Assembly: GCA_002104985.1 (NCBI GenBank) | Contig: MCGO01000027.1 | Span: forward strand, 248,001-312,000 | Length of the DNA: 64,000 nt | Direction of reading: 5' to 3' | From: Rhizoclosmatium globosum | Taxonomy: Eukaryota; Chytridiomycota; Chytridiomycetes; Chytridiales; Chytriomycetaceae | In this document: piece by piece, positions 11,408-23,675 of the stretch | How positions within the stretch are numbered: the first letter of the stretch is position 1 | How the letters are laid out: every line of letters begins with the position of its first letter | Program-made: the position numbers and the translations under genes | The notes under the pieces: model-generated | What the model was told of the DNA's origin: nothing | Seen by the model: only the letters and a program-made list of their open reading frames with translations | Database searches by the model: none

Positions 11408-13653
11408 TCAATTCTCTTTTGCGAACTGGATAACTGATTAACATTTGGAATTCATTTGAAGAGCAAAAGACTCTTACCTTCTTGATTATGCGCACTATAT
11501 ACTCGACTTGCGGATTCGATGTGTTTCGTAAAAGCGTAATAATATCACGGAAACAGTCCTTGGACTCTTCTCCCGAGCTTATTTGCTGCAGAATTCCAAT
11601 ACATGCACCACGCTTGCCCTCCCAATAATCAGGATTGGGATCAAGTCGTTCGAGAACGTCGAATGCCTTTGCAGAATACAAAAACTGACCCATCTATCAT
11701 AAAAATATAAATATTTAGAAACTATTTATCCGCTAACACGTTGTTCAATACCTTGTAGCAATCATTGGCTATCAATTGCAGTAAACTAAAGGATTCGCTT
11801 GATGTTTCCATCTTCAGATACAATTCCCAGGCAAGTCTTGGCTTCTTATTCATAATATCTGATTGAACTCATTTTTCAGCTCAGAATGAATTGGTGATCA
11901 GCACTTACAGCACTTGGCCAAGTGACTCAAGTAAGCATACTCATTCTTCATCTTTTCACTCTGAATCATCAACAAGATATCCTCCGCCTCTTCATATGCA
12001 CCTGTCGCTACTTTGGCTTGACCATAATTATAATTAAACGTATCGTCATTGTAAAAGTATCCCTATCAAATACTGGTTAACTTCACCAAAAAACATCCAA
12101 ACAGATTCGCCCCACCTTGATGGAGTTCAAGTAAATCAAAACGTCATCAAATTGCTTCAACAGAAAGAAGCACGAAGCCATACATTGCCGACCAGGAATG
12201 GTGTCGCACTCGCTTGCAGATCCTCCAACAAGTTGAAAGTACTGCTGAGCAATCTTCAAGTGATCGCGGGATTCCTGATCTTGTCCTAGAGTTGCATTCA
12301 CGATTCCTTTCAAAATGTATTCCTAACAGAAGCGACTTATGTAAGATATTCTGCCATAAATTCCTTGAAAACGAACCTGAGGGGTTGATGGCTCGACATC
12401 TTTCATAAGATTGAAGGCGGAAATAATATCGTCGTTCTTCAAGTGGAAAATGACCAAATTCAAACGAGCTTCGGGAATCACGTCTAGCAAGGCCGGGAAC
12501 GCCTGCAAGGCACCTTCTCCACCTCGAAATACAACCTATCATGGCGTTAACTTTCTGGGTTAAGTTTAACGATGAAGGCGTACCATATTATGTTTGATCA
12601 AATCATCGGCAAACCGAAACGATGCAGAAATCTTTTCCGAGATCGTATTCAACTCTGCTTCAGCGGCTTTCCCATTGTACAGACGGAAATGATTACAAGC
12701 TTTCAGGTTGATGGCTATCAAACTGTCTGGGAAATGTTGGAGGTAGACGGCCAAGACTTCCTGAGATACGTCGTAGTAATCAAGTTTATAATAGCACATG
12801 GCAACGTAAACGTTGATTGCGAGGAAATCTCTGTGGTTCTATGTGAGATTCTCCTGCTCAATTAAATGCGAATGTGCCTAACCTGTTCTCCAACAAAATC
12901 CGTTTGTAGATGTCGATTGCTTCTTGGTAATGACTTCTGAGGTAGTGAATCGAGGCAAGACTCAACTATTCTAGTATTGAGAAAAGAATGGAGGAATCAG
13001 CGCCAAAACAAACCTGGTCCTCTATCACATCCTGTAAATTTTGATGATATCCCATCAATCTTTTTTCATCGTTGAATTTGTGAGACAAATGAAACAAAAG
13101 ACGGTTCTGAAGTTTACAAGTGGGTCCTGTTCCACATGTCAACGTCAAAAACGATCATTTTTTCGTACGTACCTCTTTGGGCTGACTCATCCGCCTCTTT
13201 GTACATCCCAAGGAAGAAATAACAACATGCGAGATACAAGTGAATCAGTGGATCGCAATTCGGGTCTTGAAGCATGTTTTGGTACAACTACTCCAAAGAA
13301 TAGCACTTTAGCACATTCATCGACACAGACTCCAGAAGACAAAAAAAAACATTACCTCCATCGACTTTCTATAGTCTCCAAGGTGGAAATTCGTGTATCC
13401 GAGCCAGAGTTGAGTATCATAATCGAATTTTCCGATCGCTTTTGAAAACTGAGGGATATGGAGCGCGTTTAACGATCAGGTTTTACGAAACAAAGAAAGT
13501 TTCATGGTTTACCTCAAGGATCGTGATAGCTCCAGTGTAATCGCGAGCAGCGATGAAGTGCTCGAGCTTTGGCACTTTACGTTTCTTGTCTAATGTTGAT
13601 GCATTAGCCGCGGGCGGCGTTGCCGGAATAGCCGGCTTGGCTCGTGATAGCAT
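11408..13653 (-). CDS. IFT56: intraflagellar transport protein IFT56 (TTC26)
   Basis: Twelve exons from 13653 down to 11408 sum to 551 codons, almost the length of human TTC26. Diagnostic segments are MLSRAKPA at the start, [85 protein letters not shown] and [18 protein letters not shown]. It is a TPR protein of the IFT-B complex, needed to build and maintain cilia (family knowledge). The last exon is only 18 nt (11408-11425, FAKEN plus stop), matching the WAKEN-containing end of the animal proteins, so it is probably genuine. Its presence implies a flagellated cell stage. It lies 120 bp upstream, in the same orientation, of another probable axoneme or centriole gene. Confidence 0.95.
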
Positions 13654-13773
13654 CTTTAGGAGATCTCGTTAGGTTCGTGCATAATCGCGCGGTGGTCAGT
13701 CCATGTATTCTCACCATCTTTGGGTTGTTTTACTGACAATTCTTATAATTATAAACCCAATAAATACAAAAAA

Positions 13774-16700
13774 TCACTTTGCATGCTGCTTCAACATCTC
13801 CTCTGCAACAATAGCGCGAGTCAATAGTCTTGTACGATCCATCTCAAGTTTTTGTTGGACGTTCATGGTGAATTCTTTGATCTGAGTTTTTTCGTTCAGT
13901 ATCGGCTGACCAGAGTCAAGACTTTACCTTCTTATGCAGCTGATAATCATACAACTTTGAAGATTCTTCCATAGTCTCCCCGTGTGGTTTTACTCTTGGA
14001 GTCTATGGAGAATGAGGTTGGGTTTCTTCCAACAAACCCACTTACTTTGAGAAGGTTTCGTGTTTTCGTCAGCTCATTCTTTAGCTGCTTCTCGTGAACA
14101 ACATATGAATCTAGCATTTCTTTGAATAACTGATTTGCTGTTATGACGAGGTCTAGAGTTGGAATTGTTTAGAGAGATAGCCCCATAAATCCTTCCTTAC
14201 CTGCTGATTTTCCGCCTTTTTGCGAAATTAAAAGAACATCTGCGGTAACTTTGCGATCTGTTAGCTTTAGTTGCAGAACACGGTTTTGACAACTTACGTC
14301 GCTCTAATTTCGATCGAAATTGCTCCATCATGACATTATTCTAAAATTAATCATTATTTGTATACCAATGTGATTTGGAATCAATTTTTTTACCTCCTCT
14401 TGAAGCCGGTTCACGGTTTTCTGTAACGCGTTCTTTTCCTGACTTTCACTGTCTACCATTTTTTGCCACTTATCAAGACTTGCTTGCATTTGAATATTTG
14501 CTTGTTGCAGGTCAACTAACTCGCTGGTGATTTTTTCAAGGCGGTCGGTGAAATTGGTAATTTCAGCTTTGTGAGACTCAATGAGAGAAGCTTCTTTGAT
14601 CTCGAACGTTTCTTTGACAAGTTCCTGTGTTTTTTTAATGTTTGCATACTCTTTCGTAGTGAGGAATAAAGGATTACCAAATTTGAGTTTGCTTCTTCGT
14701 TCAAAGCTTCCAATGCTGCAATTCTTTCCTTAAGGCTTTGGTGTGTTGCTACTTCTTTTCGTCTGTAATGGTGATGATTGTTAGCAACCATTCCATATCT
14801 CTCGATACCCTACAGTTTTTCTTGCTCTTTTTCGAGTAACCTTTCAATCTCATGGCCCATATTGAATGAACTTTTTTGACTTATTTCCATCTTTTTCTTC
14901 AAGTATTCGTTGCTAAAGTATAAATTTCGAATCTTTTAGGAGAAGAACAGAGATTTTGAGAAAAGTAACACAGCTTACTGTTTCCTCAGCCTTTCAAGCT
15001 CGGATTTATATGAACCGTTCTTTGTTTCAAAGCTCGCCTTGACAAAATCAGCATAGAATGAAAATGCACTCGATTACCTTATTATTCATTATTCCTATTA
15101 ACTCGACTGTCAATTCTTTGTTCTTCATTTCCAAATGCCGTATTGTTGCATTCAAATTCGAGAGTTTCTTGTGTTCAGTATCCTTTTCGCTTTTCAACTA
15201 TAAAGTAGTTAATATCATCGTTCTATCAAGAATGTCGCACCTGTTCTTTCTCAGACGTTGTTGTGTTCATGGTATCTTCCAGCTCGGCTCTTTTTGACTG
15301 CAACGAGGAGACTTCGGCTTCAAGTTTAGCAGCTTTGCGTTCTGTACTGGCCAACTTTGCAGACAGCTAAGGTTTCAGCGTGTTTAGCAATCTATCATAT
15401 ATTTTCTCCAGATTTCACCTCAATATTAACGTTTTCAAGTCGTTCGAGTGACCGGCTGAGCTCGATTTTCGAGTCAAGCAATTCATTCTTCATGGACAAA
15501 CGATCTTTCTCTGTTGTTTTGCAGCTTGCTTCAAGAGACGCGTTGGTAACTTGTAAATTATTGAGCCTGACATCTGAAAATCAGATTTGGTGACACTGTT
15601 TACACCAAGAAAACCAACCGTGTTGTCAATTCAAGCACATATGATTGAAGCAGCTCAAAATCTCGCTTCACGATTTTATGTTCTTGTTGAAGCCCAGACA
15701 GCTGTTTTGAAGAACCTGATGCAATTTCCAAATTACTGTGAGCATAGTGAAAGGCAGGATCGTATCTTACTTGATTTACCAACGTTTCCATCATATTCCT
15801 TGCTTCCCAATGACTGACATCAAATTGTTATTGATATTCATAGTTTCAAAATAGTCAACATACTTGAATTCGAGCTATCATATTTCGTATCCCCGTGGTA
15901 ACAGTCGTAGGATAACTATATATCTTCCCAATTTTATGCGAGACCTTTAATATCCCCAAATTCTGCTCCCACGATTCATCCGATTTCAAGAAAACCATGT
16001 ACGACGTGATTGAATTCCCTCCAAACGCATGATGCAGCACTTGCACCAAATTCGATTGCGTAAAGTCGAATGACGGGTTCTAAAAATGTATGGTCAGAAA
16101 AATCAGGTTCGAGGAGCAGAGGATAATGCCTTTGTTGATCCTGAAAACGTGTTGATGGCGTTCATCATTGATACGACTGATTTTGAGACACAGGGTCCTT
16201 CCTGTAATAATATATGGCTTGGATCGTCGATTAGGAGCTCTGCGCCTAGTAGATTGACAATCGAAAAAGTTGACATGGTCTTTTCTGTTGTCGACTGGTA
16301 ATGATTGTGAGAGAGTTTCAAGCAACAAGGTTTCGTACTTCGTTGGAGGAATTTGTGACGACTACATCTCGTTCTGTCTCGAAAGTAATACAGTCTGTTA
16401 AAGCTGCTAACTGATGCCGCCGTTGGTCATTTGTGTAATTCATGATCTAATATCCAGGTTATTCCTCACATAGGGATATTTTCAGGTATCATCGTACTGT
16501 TGACATGATTTCAATTCCAGAAGGTGCATTATGAACAGGCGTTTTGACGAATCCTTTGAAGTTTGAATTGTAACCTTCAGCAGAAAGAGTAATAGTTTCG
16601 TTTCCAGCATTCAACATATCTCGGACAAGTTCTCCGTATATTTGAAGAGCTGTTATCTGTCGAAATTAAGTAGAACTTGATTTAGAGCTTGGAATACCTC

Positions 16701-17139
16701 TAATTTCATTAATTCTGATCCCTCAGCAGTAAACACATTGTCGAGAAAGACTGATAACGCCGAAGAAGTTGTTCCTGTAAGAGAGCATGAGTAATGAAGA
16801 CATTGCGGAGTATGTTAAAACCTGGTGGCGAATGATACCAGTCCAACTTTTGACTCGTTGTCGATCCAAACAGGACTAACGTAACGTTCATACCGCTCAA
16901 GAAACTTTTAACTAGTGGTTGAATGATTTTCGACAGTATTTCCGATTTGTTTGCGTCTTGAGTTTGGTTATAGACTTGGTCAAACTGGAATAATCTGTGG
17001 AAAGAGTTATGCGTTGCAAAGCATCAAACACCAACCTCGAATCATCTCCGTTCACGATTGTAACAGATTTCGTTGCGACATTGGATTGGATGGCGCCAGG
17101 GGGGTCTTCCTCGATGATTGCAGTGATAGCAGTTTTCAT
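13774..17139 (-). CDS. kinesin-like coiled-coil protein with degenerate motor domain
   Basis: The gene starts at the ATG at 17137-17139 and ends at the TGA at 13774-13776, with about 15 short exons. Residues about 1-350 follow the kinesin motor layout: RLFQFDQVYNQTQ, SKIIQPLVKSFLSGMNVTLV, ITALQIYGELVRDML, and FTQSNLVQVLHHAFGGNS (equivalent to the 'SKLTRLLQDSLGGN' region). The remainder is a long Glu/Lys/Leu-rich coiled coil ending MLKQHAK. Nucleotide-binding motifs are lost: FGSTTSQK replaces GQTGSGKT, and NLLGAELL replaces the DLAGSE switch. Exons near 16075-16140 need a GC-AG intron (GCATTA donor), otherwise a TGA interrupts the motor. The exon junction near 15800 is uncertain. The combination recalls CCDC78-type centriolar proteins, but that assignment is tentative. 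Confidence 0.7.
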
Positions 17140-17271
17140 TAGAGATCGACAATTCCAAAAAGGAGAACAGAATCGAAGGACACTTAAAAATATAAACAGG
17201 AATACTTGAAATATACTTTCTCCCCTTCCTTCTTCTTGAACTTCTTTGCAAAACAAGAAAGTTGAACAGAA
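17140..17271. promoter_or_regulatory. 132-bp bidirectional promoter, kinesin-like / WDR70
   Basis: Only 132 bp separate the start codons of two divergent genes, so both promoters and 5' leaders must share or overlap this stretch. It is AT-rich on one side and C/T-rich near 17220-17235 (CTCCCCTTCCTTC). No specific factor site was recognised. Confidence 0.5.
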
Positions 17272-19574
17272 ATGGAGAACTGGGGACTTCCACTCGCGTT
17301 TGGCAGCAAGAAGGGCGGCAATGCATCGAAGGCCGCTGCATCAGCCAAGCCAGCATGGGCAGCCGAAGACGACGACGACGACGATGACGCACCTCGAATG
17401 TCGCGACTTCCACCACCAACCACAACCACAACAACAACCACAACAACGACAACCACCGCCCCTCCGCCATCCAAAGGCGCCAGTGCAGGTCCCGCGCGGC
17501 CCAGTGGCTCCGGACTCAAAATGGAGCTGCATCCAATGCTCGCAAGGGCAACGGCATCGGCATCGGCATCGGCAACTGCGCAGTTGACAGCCTCAAACCT
17601 ATCAACCACCAACGAAGTCAACGATGACGACGAGGACGACGAGGACGTCGGTCCAATGCCGCTTCCAAGTGGCCACACTGAAGAGGAAGAAGAGGAAGAG
17701 GAAGAGGAAGAAGATGATGACGACGACGACGAAGATTACGATGACGACCTGCTCCCTGTATCGCGCCAGATAAAACTCACTGATCATCGCAGAGTATGTT
17801 CAATGCGACACCACTTGGAATTGTGCAAAATTGCTGAGATGATTGCTCTTTCATAGACTGTCTCTGCTCTCACTCTGGATCCATCGGGTGCACGTCTCAT
17901 CAGCGGAGGACGTGACTGTACAGTAAAGTTATGGGACTTTCATGGAATGAATGAAAACTTCAGGCCTTTTCGGTCGATTGATGAACCTTGTGGCGGAAAT
18001 CCTGTACGTTGTCTAAATCCTTCAGTCAAATAACCAGTTGTTTTTTTTAACTGTGCACCATCATTCAAATCAGATTCGCGATTTGCAGTTTAGTAACTCT
18101 GGAGATCAGTTTCTGATTGCGTCGGGCGCTAATCAGGCGAAGCTGTATGATCGGGAAGGTAGCATGGTCTGTGAATATATGAAGGGAGACATGTATCTGC
18201 GTGATATGAAACACACAAAGTAAGAACAGTCTAAAGTATCAACACTTGTATTCATTTTTTGGCGTAGGGGTCATATCTCTGCCTTAACTTGCTGCAAATG
18301 GCATCCAACAGATCGAAGTATCTTTCTGACTGCATCATTAGACAGTTCCATTCGGTACGCTACATTGCGCTTTGACTTGTGCCTATTTCTTATTCAACAT
18401 AACAGAATCTGGAACGTGGATATGAAACGTGAAAACAAAGTTGTGATTCCAGTCAAGTCAAAAGATAAGGGAGGCCGAACGGCAATCACTGCAGCAACAT
18501 ATTCACCGGACGGAAAAATAATCGCCGCCATTGGACAGGATGGAGAACTGAGATTGTGGGGATCTGACGGACCTTTCCTCAAGCCATCACATGTTAAGTT
18601 TATTTTTGAAATGCATACGTGTATAGCGACTAACGCTTCTTTTATTAGAGTATCGAAAATGCGCACATGTCAAACAGCGTTACTTCAAGCATCAATATTG
18701 CTATGGACAATTTCGCCATGATTACACGTAGCAACGACGATACACTCAAGCTATGGGATATCCGTTCATTCAAAAAACCTGTCTCTACTGTCACGAACCT
18801 ACCGTCATTCTATGAAGAGTCGAACGCGATATTCTCACCAAACAACAAATTTGTTGTGACGGGTGTCAGTGTCAAGAAGGATGAGGGAGTCGGCAAGCTC
18901 GTGTTCTTTGACAAGAATGATTTGTCTGTGGTCAAAAATGTTGATGTTGGGAATGGATCTGTGGTCAAGGTGTTGTGGAATGGAAAGATCAATCAGATTT
19001 GCGCTAGTACCACTGAGGGATCTGTGCATGTGTTTTATGATGACCATGTATCTGTTGCTGGTGCCAAGTTTTGTGCTGGTAAGAAGGCGAAGGCTAAGGG
19101 TGTGGATGATATGTCTTATTTGGAGGATGAATCTGCAAGGTATGTATGGAGGAGTGTTGGCCGTTTAGTACTCACAACAACCTGTGTTGTAGAGTTATTA
19201 TCAACCCACACGCACTGCCAATGTACCGAGAAGACAATATTCTAACAAATCGTGGAGGAAAACGCAAGCTTGCCAAAATCCGAAAAGATCCTATTGCATC
19301 TCGTAAACCAGATCGACCTATAACAGGACCTGGACGTGGAGGAAAAGTAGGAACGAGTTTGACTCAACATTTGATGAAGGGACTGATGAAAGATACGATG
19401 CGTGACGAAGATCCACGAGAAGCCATTTTGAAGCACGCTGCAGAGGCGTCCGCGAATCCGTTTTGGATTGCACCTGCATACCAAGCTACGCAACCGAAAG
19501 CTGTTATGGCTGAGAAAGTATATGAGGATGAAGACGAGGAGGATCGGGCCAACAAAAAGAAGAGGCCAAGTTGA
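17272..19574 (+). CDS. WDR70: WD40 protein WDR70
   Basis: Seven exons (17272-17793, 17857-18003, 18074-18219, 18268-18354, 18406-18592, 18649-19139, 19193-19574) encode 653 residues. A low-complexity N-terminus (Asp runs, a Thr repeat at about residues 50-63, a long Glu/Asp stretch) precedes LLPVSRQIKL and WD repeats such as TVSALTLDPSGARLISGG, IRDLQFSNSGDQFLIASG and DTLKLWDIRSFKKPV. The C-terminal region has the WDR70 hallmarks INPHALPMYRE, GPGRGGKVGT and DPREAILKHA. WDR70 is nuclear and in animals and fission yeast links to the CRL4 ligase and histone H2B ubiquitination at DNA breaks (family knowledge). Confidence 0.93.
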
Positions 19575-19624
19575 GTTGCTGATATCTTGTTTTATTTTTC
19601 CTATTGGAATGCGAATAAAAAGGT

Positions 19625-20330
19625 TTACTCCGGGGCATGGAGCTGAAAGAGAAGGCGGTTAGTTTCTACGACAGAGAATCAAAGGCAACCAAAGGCAGTC
19701 AAGATGTAGGCGTAGGGCCCCATGTCATTCAACAGTTGAAGGCGGTAACAGCATCAGAGTGAATAGTTGTGGACGTCCGAACTTTTTTTGTTGGGAAACC
19801 AGAGAAAGGAAAGGAAAATGGGATGGGATGGGATTGATACCTCATGAACAGCCCAGTCCTCATAACTTCCATCGGGCAAGTATCTTCTGATCATCAAAGG
19901 CATCTTCTTTTCTCTCAGTTCTTTCATTGCGATAACGAGTGGGTCCGACTCTCCATTCAAATCCACCATGACAGGAGCATTCATACTAATTTGAAGGGCT
20001 CGTGTACCAAGGACTCTCGCCTTTTCGTATTTTGTCATGTAAGGGGTGGTCATTCGGTCGTTCTTGTGGACTTCAGTACCCTTTTTGTGTGGGTTTCCCC
20101 CAGCAGTGTTGTTTACAGTTCCATCGAGGAGCTATTCCGCAGTTAGAGCTTAGAGCACCAGCGATGAAAGGAAGGCAGGATGCACCGACCTCTTCTGTGT
20201 CTTGAGGTAAAATTTCGATTTCGCCGTTTGGGTCGAGCATCTCATCGTCCAAGTTTTCGTCCAAGTTGTCCATGTCCTCGTCGTAGACTTCTTCCTGGTC
20301 GTAGTTTCCGCCGTCCTCGTAATCGTCCAT
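19625..20330 (-). CDS. RPO26: RNA polymerases I/II/III shared subunit RPB6 (ABC23)
   Basis: Exons 20190-20330, 19841-20131 and 19625-19642 give 149 residues. The acidic N-terminus (DDYEDGG...LPQDTEE) is followed by the invariant RPB6 core [40 protein letters not shown] and SYEDWAVHE. The enzyme subunit anchors the clamp in all three nuclear RNA polymerases. The last exon is 18 nt (LHAPE plus stop), reached through a strong CTCTTTCAG acceptor. The family normally ends about this far after DW, but with other residues, so the exact tail is the least certain part. Confidence 0.92.
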
Positions 20331-20420
20331 TGTGGGTGTGCTGCTGTGTTGTGTTGGTTGGGTTTTGGGGCAAAGAAAAAAACAAAAGAAGAGTACTTCT
20401 CCTTCTTCTCAGCATAGAAC

Positions 20421-23400
20421 ATGGAATACCTGCAGCAAATACTCCCGCACCACCCGCGTGCTGTTCTTGAGCGATGTATTGCACAGGCAGAGTTGATGGT
20501 TCCAGTGGACCAGGCGGGGCGGGCTGCCTTGATTCCACAGATCGCGGCTCAGTTGGCCTTGGATGCACAGGTCATCGAAGAGCCTCAACAACAAGAGCCC
20601 GAACTTGGACCCAATGCGAATGCTGCACTTCAACTGGGTCTCCCGCACCAACACCAACAACCCCACAACCACAACCACAACAACCACAACAACAACCACC
20701 AACAGCAACAGGAACCACAGCCAGAAGAGCTCCTTCTCTTTCTCACAGGCTTGTTTCCTGATGCAGATCCAGATTGGCTGGCGGCAAAACTCGCCGCGAA
20801 TTCAAAGCAAAACAAGGAAGTCCAGGACCTTGTTGACTCAATATTTGAGCTGAATGGAAACTATCCAAAACGGCAAACTGGCTCAAAGAAACGCAAATTC
20901 AATGAGGATGGAGATGTGGAAGAGGACGGAGGGAAGGGAAAGGAACCCGTGACGCAGCTCGCTCTTGCTGCGGGGGCGGCTGCCCCAAATCCAAACAGAG
21001 ACTTCAAGAATATCGACCCTACCTACGTTCGAGATTATGAATACTACAAATACAGGTGTACCACTCTCCTTCCTTTCTGTTAGATTATTCTAAAACTACC
21101 TACCCTTTGACCAGTCTCGTTGTTCTTGCCAACAACTTTCGTCGTCTTCCAAAATATTACATACAGTCTGTCTTTGCTCAAAAAAATCGGCAGTTGATTC
21201 CCGCGTACCTGGCCATTGAAACTGCAATGAAAGACGGGCTTCCATGCCGCCTCAAAAAGTCTTCCACCTTGATTATCACAATACCAACGACAACATCGGG
21301 AATCTTGGATGTGGAATTAAAGGCTCTTGAAGCGATTCAGGGTACTCACCCTCCCCGAAATTTAATTGGTCGCAACTTTCCTGGTTTGTTGATCCTGTCC
21401 TTCTTCTCCCCCCAAAAAACACAGCTGCAACTGCTGGTGGTTCCAGTTCTGCGTCCGTGGAACCTTCTGATCGAACGGACGGGGATTCTGCGGTTGCAGT
21501 AGAAGAAGAATCCGGGGAAGATAATATTGAATGCGGTTGTTGTTATGTGGACTATCCACTTGCAAAGGTGAGCAACAGAAACCCCACAAGTCTCGCTTTA
21601 ATCAACAACCGCGTTTTTTTTCCGGCTACAGATGACCCAATGCGATGATGGTCATTTATTTTGTCTGGAATGTGCGCGACGTGCTGCTGAAAATCTCATT
21701 GGGTTACGTTAGTATGCATTCCTTTTGAAATTCTCGTGTCATCAAATTCAACAAATTCCTCTTGGCTTCAGGAAAGACTGTTATATCTTGTCTGGACAGT
21801 AGCGGATGCAAGTTCCAGTTTCCCCGTGTCGAAATTGAACGTTTCTTAAGTCCACAAGTGTTGCTGGGTTATGATCGTTTGGTACAAGAAGAAAATCTGC
21901 GAATTGCTGGAATATCTGGATTGACCAGTTGTCCGTTTTGTGATTATGCTGTTGTCATGGATACAGATCCTGAAACAGATAGACTCTTCAACTGCGCGTC
22001 TGTTACTTGTGGTGTCATCAGTTGCAGACTTTGTGAACGAAAAAATCATCTCCCTCAGACGTGTGAAGGTAAATACTCCTTTCGCATTTCCTTCTCTATT
22101 AACTAATTCATCATATTTTTCGCAGAGGCTGCAAAAGATGATGTCCTGAATGTACGCCACACCATTGAAGAAGCCATGACACAAGCCTTATTGCGAAAAT
22201 GTAATAATTGTGCAAGTCAGTTCTACAAGACAGAAGGATGCAACAAAATGACCTGTCCTCGTTGCCAAACAATCATGTGTTATGTTTGTAAAGAGTTGAG
22301 TTCCTTTTCTCTCACAAAAAAGTGCTGACATAGTTTGTAAAACTGTGCAGGACTATCAAGGGATATGATCACTTTAACGTAGATCCTCGTGGTGTCCAAC
22401 AACCGGGAAGGATATGTGCTCTTTGGGACAACTCAGAAGCACGAAACGTAGCTGACGTTGAACAAGCCGCCAAACAAGCTATTGAAGACGCCAAGAAGCT
22501 TAATCCTGCGGTTGATGTAAAAGAAATTGAAGTGGAGCTTCCTGTGGCTCCTCCAGCACCTGCACGGCCGGTACCTGGTGCTCCTCATTACGTTCAACCT
22601 GGTTATATTCCCAGGCCTCTTCCACCGCCAGGGCCACACGTACATGATGTTATTGCTCAAAATATTGTGGCCGAAAATGCACGGCGCGAACAAGTGGCTG
22701 GGCGCATTTTTGCTTTGCGTCAACAAAGGCTACAGAATCAACAGCAAATGCAACAACTCCAACATCAAATCCATCCAGTTGTACCGGCTGGTCAGCGAAC
22801 ACGACGTGGCAGTGCTGCTGCGGCGGCAATCGCAGTAGCCGCCGCCGCAGCCGTCAAGACTAATGCAGAGCGAGTAGCTTTACAACGCGCTGAAACACTT
22901 GAAGCCGAAAGGCGTGTAATTCTTGAACAACAACGCCTTGTCGTTGCTGCACGCGGTGCTGCTGTTGAAGCCCAAATTCGTGCAGAGACTTTGAGACACG
23001 AAGAACATGAGCGTCAAGTGCGGGCACTTCAGGTTCAACAACATCACCAACGGCAGCAAGTTCAGCAGCAGGAAGCTCAGCATCATCGAGATATCCAAGC
23101 ACGTTTGAACGAACAGCGCCTTGCTAGAGACGAGCGTGCTCAACAACAGTTACAGGAATTAAATCGGATGCGAGAAGCTGTGAGAGAACAAAGAAAACAA
23201 CGAGAAGAACAACGAGAAGAACAACGAGAAGAACAACGTCAAGAAGAACGTCAAGAAGAACTTGAGCGGCTTCGGAAACGAGAAGAATTACTGTTGAGGG
23301 CAAGACAACACGTTCTCTTGGATCAACAACGAGAAGCTGAGAGACAACGTCAGAGAGAAGCAACTAGACAACGAGAACAAGAAGAACGTATAAATCACCG

Positions 23401-23563
23401 TCGAGAACAACTTCTTGAACGGCAAGTCGCGTTGCGGAATCAGTTGAATGGACCTGGAGGTCGAAAAATGGATATGATTGAGGAGCTGGGGAGAATACAA
23501 ATAGCCCTGGAATCCTTGGGCGAATACGATTTGCCTGAACATATCCATAAGAAAAAACGCTGA
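20421..23563 (+). CDS. RBR-type E3 ubiquitin ligase, RNF216/TRIAD3-like
   Basis: Seven exons (20421-21055, 21115-21341, 21425-21567, 21632-21707, 21772-22068, 22126-22294, 22351-23563) encode 919 residues. The catalytic region has RING1 with IECGCCYVDYP and HLFCLECARR, an in-between-RING with CRLCERKNHLPQTC, then EEAMTQALLRKCNNC, the second RING (GCNKMTCPRC with catalytic-type Cys) and YDHFN. This order and spacing is that of RNF216 rather than Parkin/HHARI. RNF216 makes K63-linked chains (family knowledge). The N-terminal part is Gln/Asn/His-rich (about residues 50-105). The last about 240 residues are a Gln/Arg/Glu-rich coiled coil with tandem REEQREEQ repeats, not part of animal RNF216. 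Its start lies 90 bp from the divergent RPB6 start. Confidence 0.9.
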
Positions 23564-23675
23564 AATTAAAAAAAATAAAGATGATAAAACGAAAATCGCG
23601 AAAATCTTCAAAGTACATCATTATACTCGTGCAAAAGATCTACCGCATCAGTTCTTTTGACTAGTCGACTTACAG

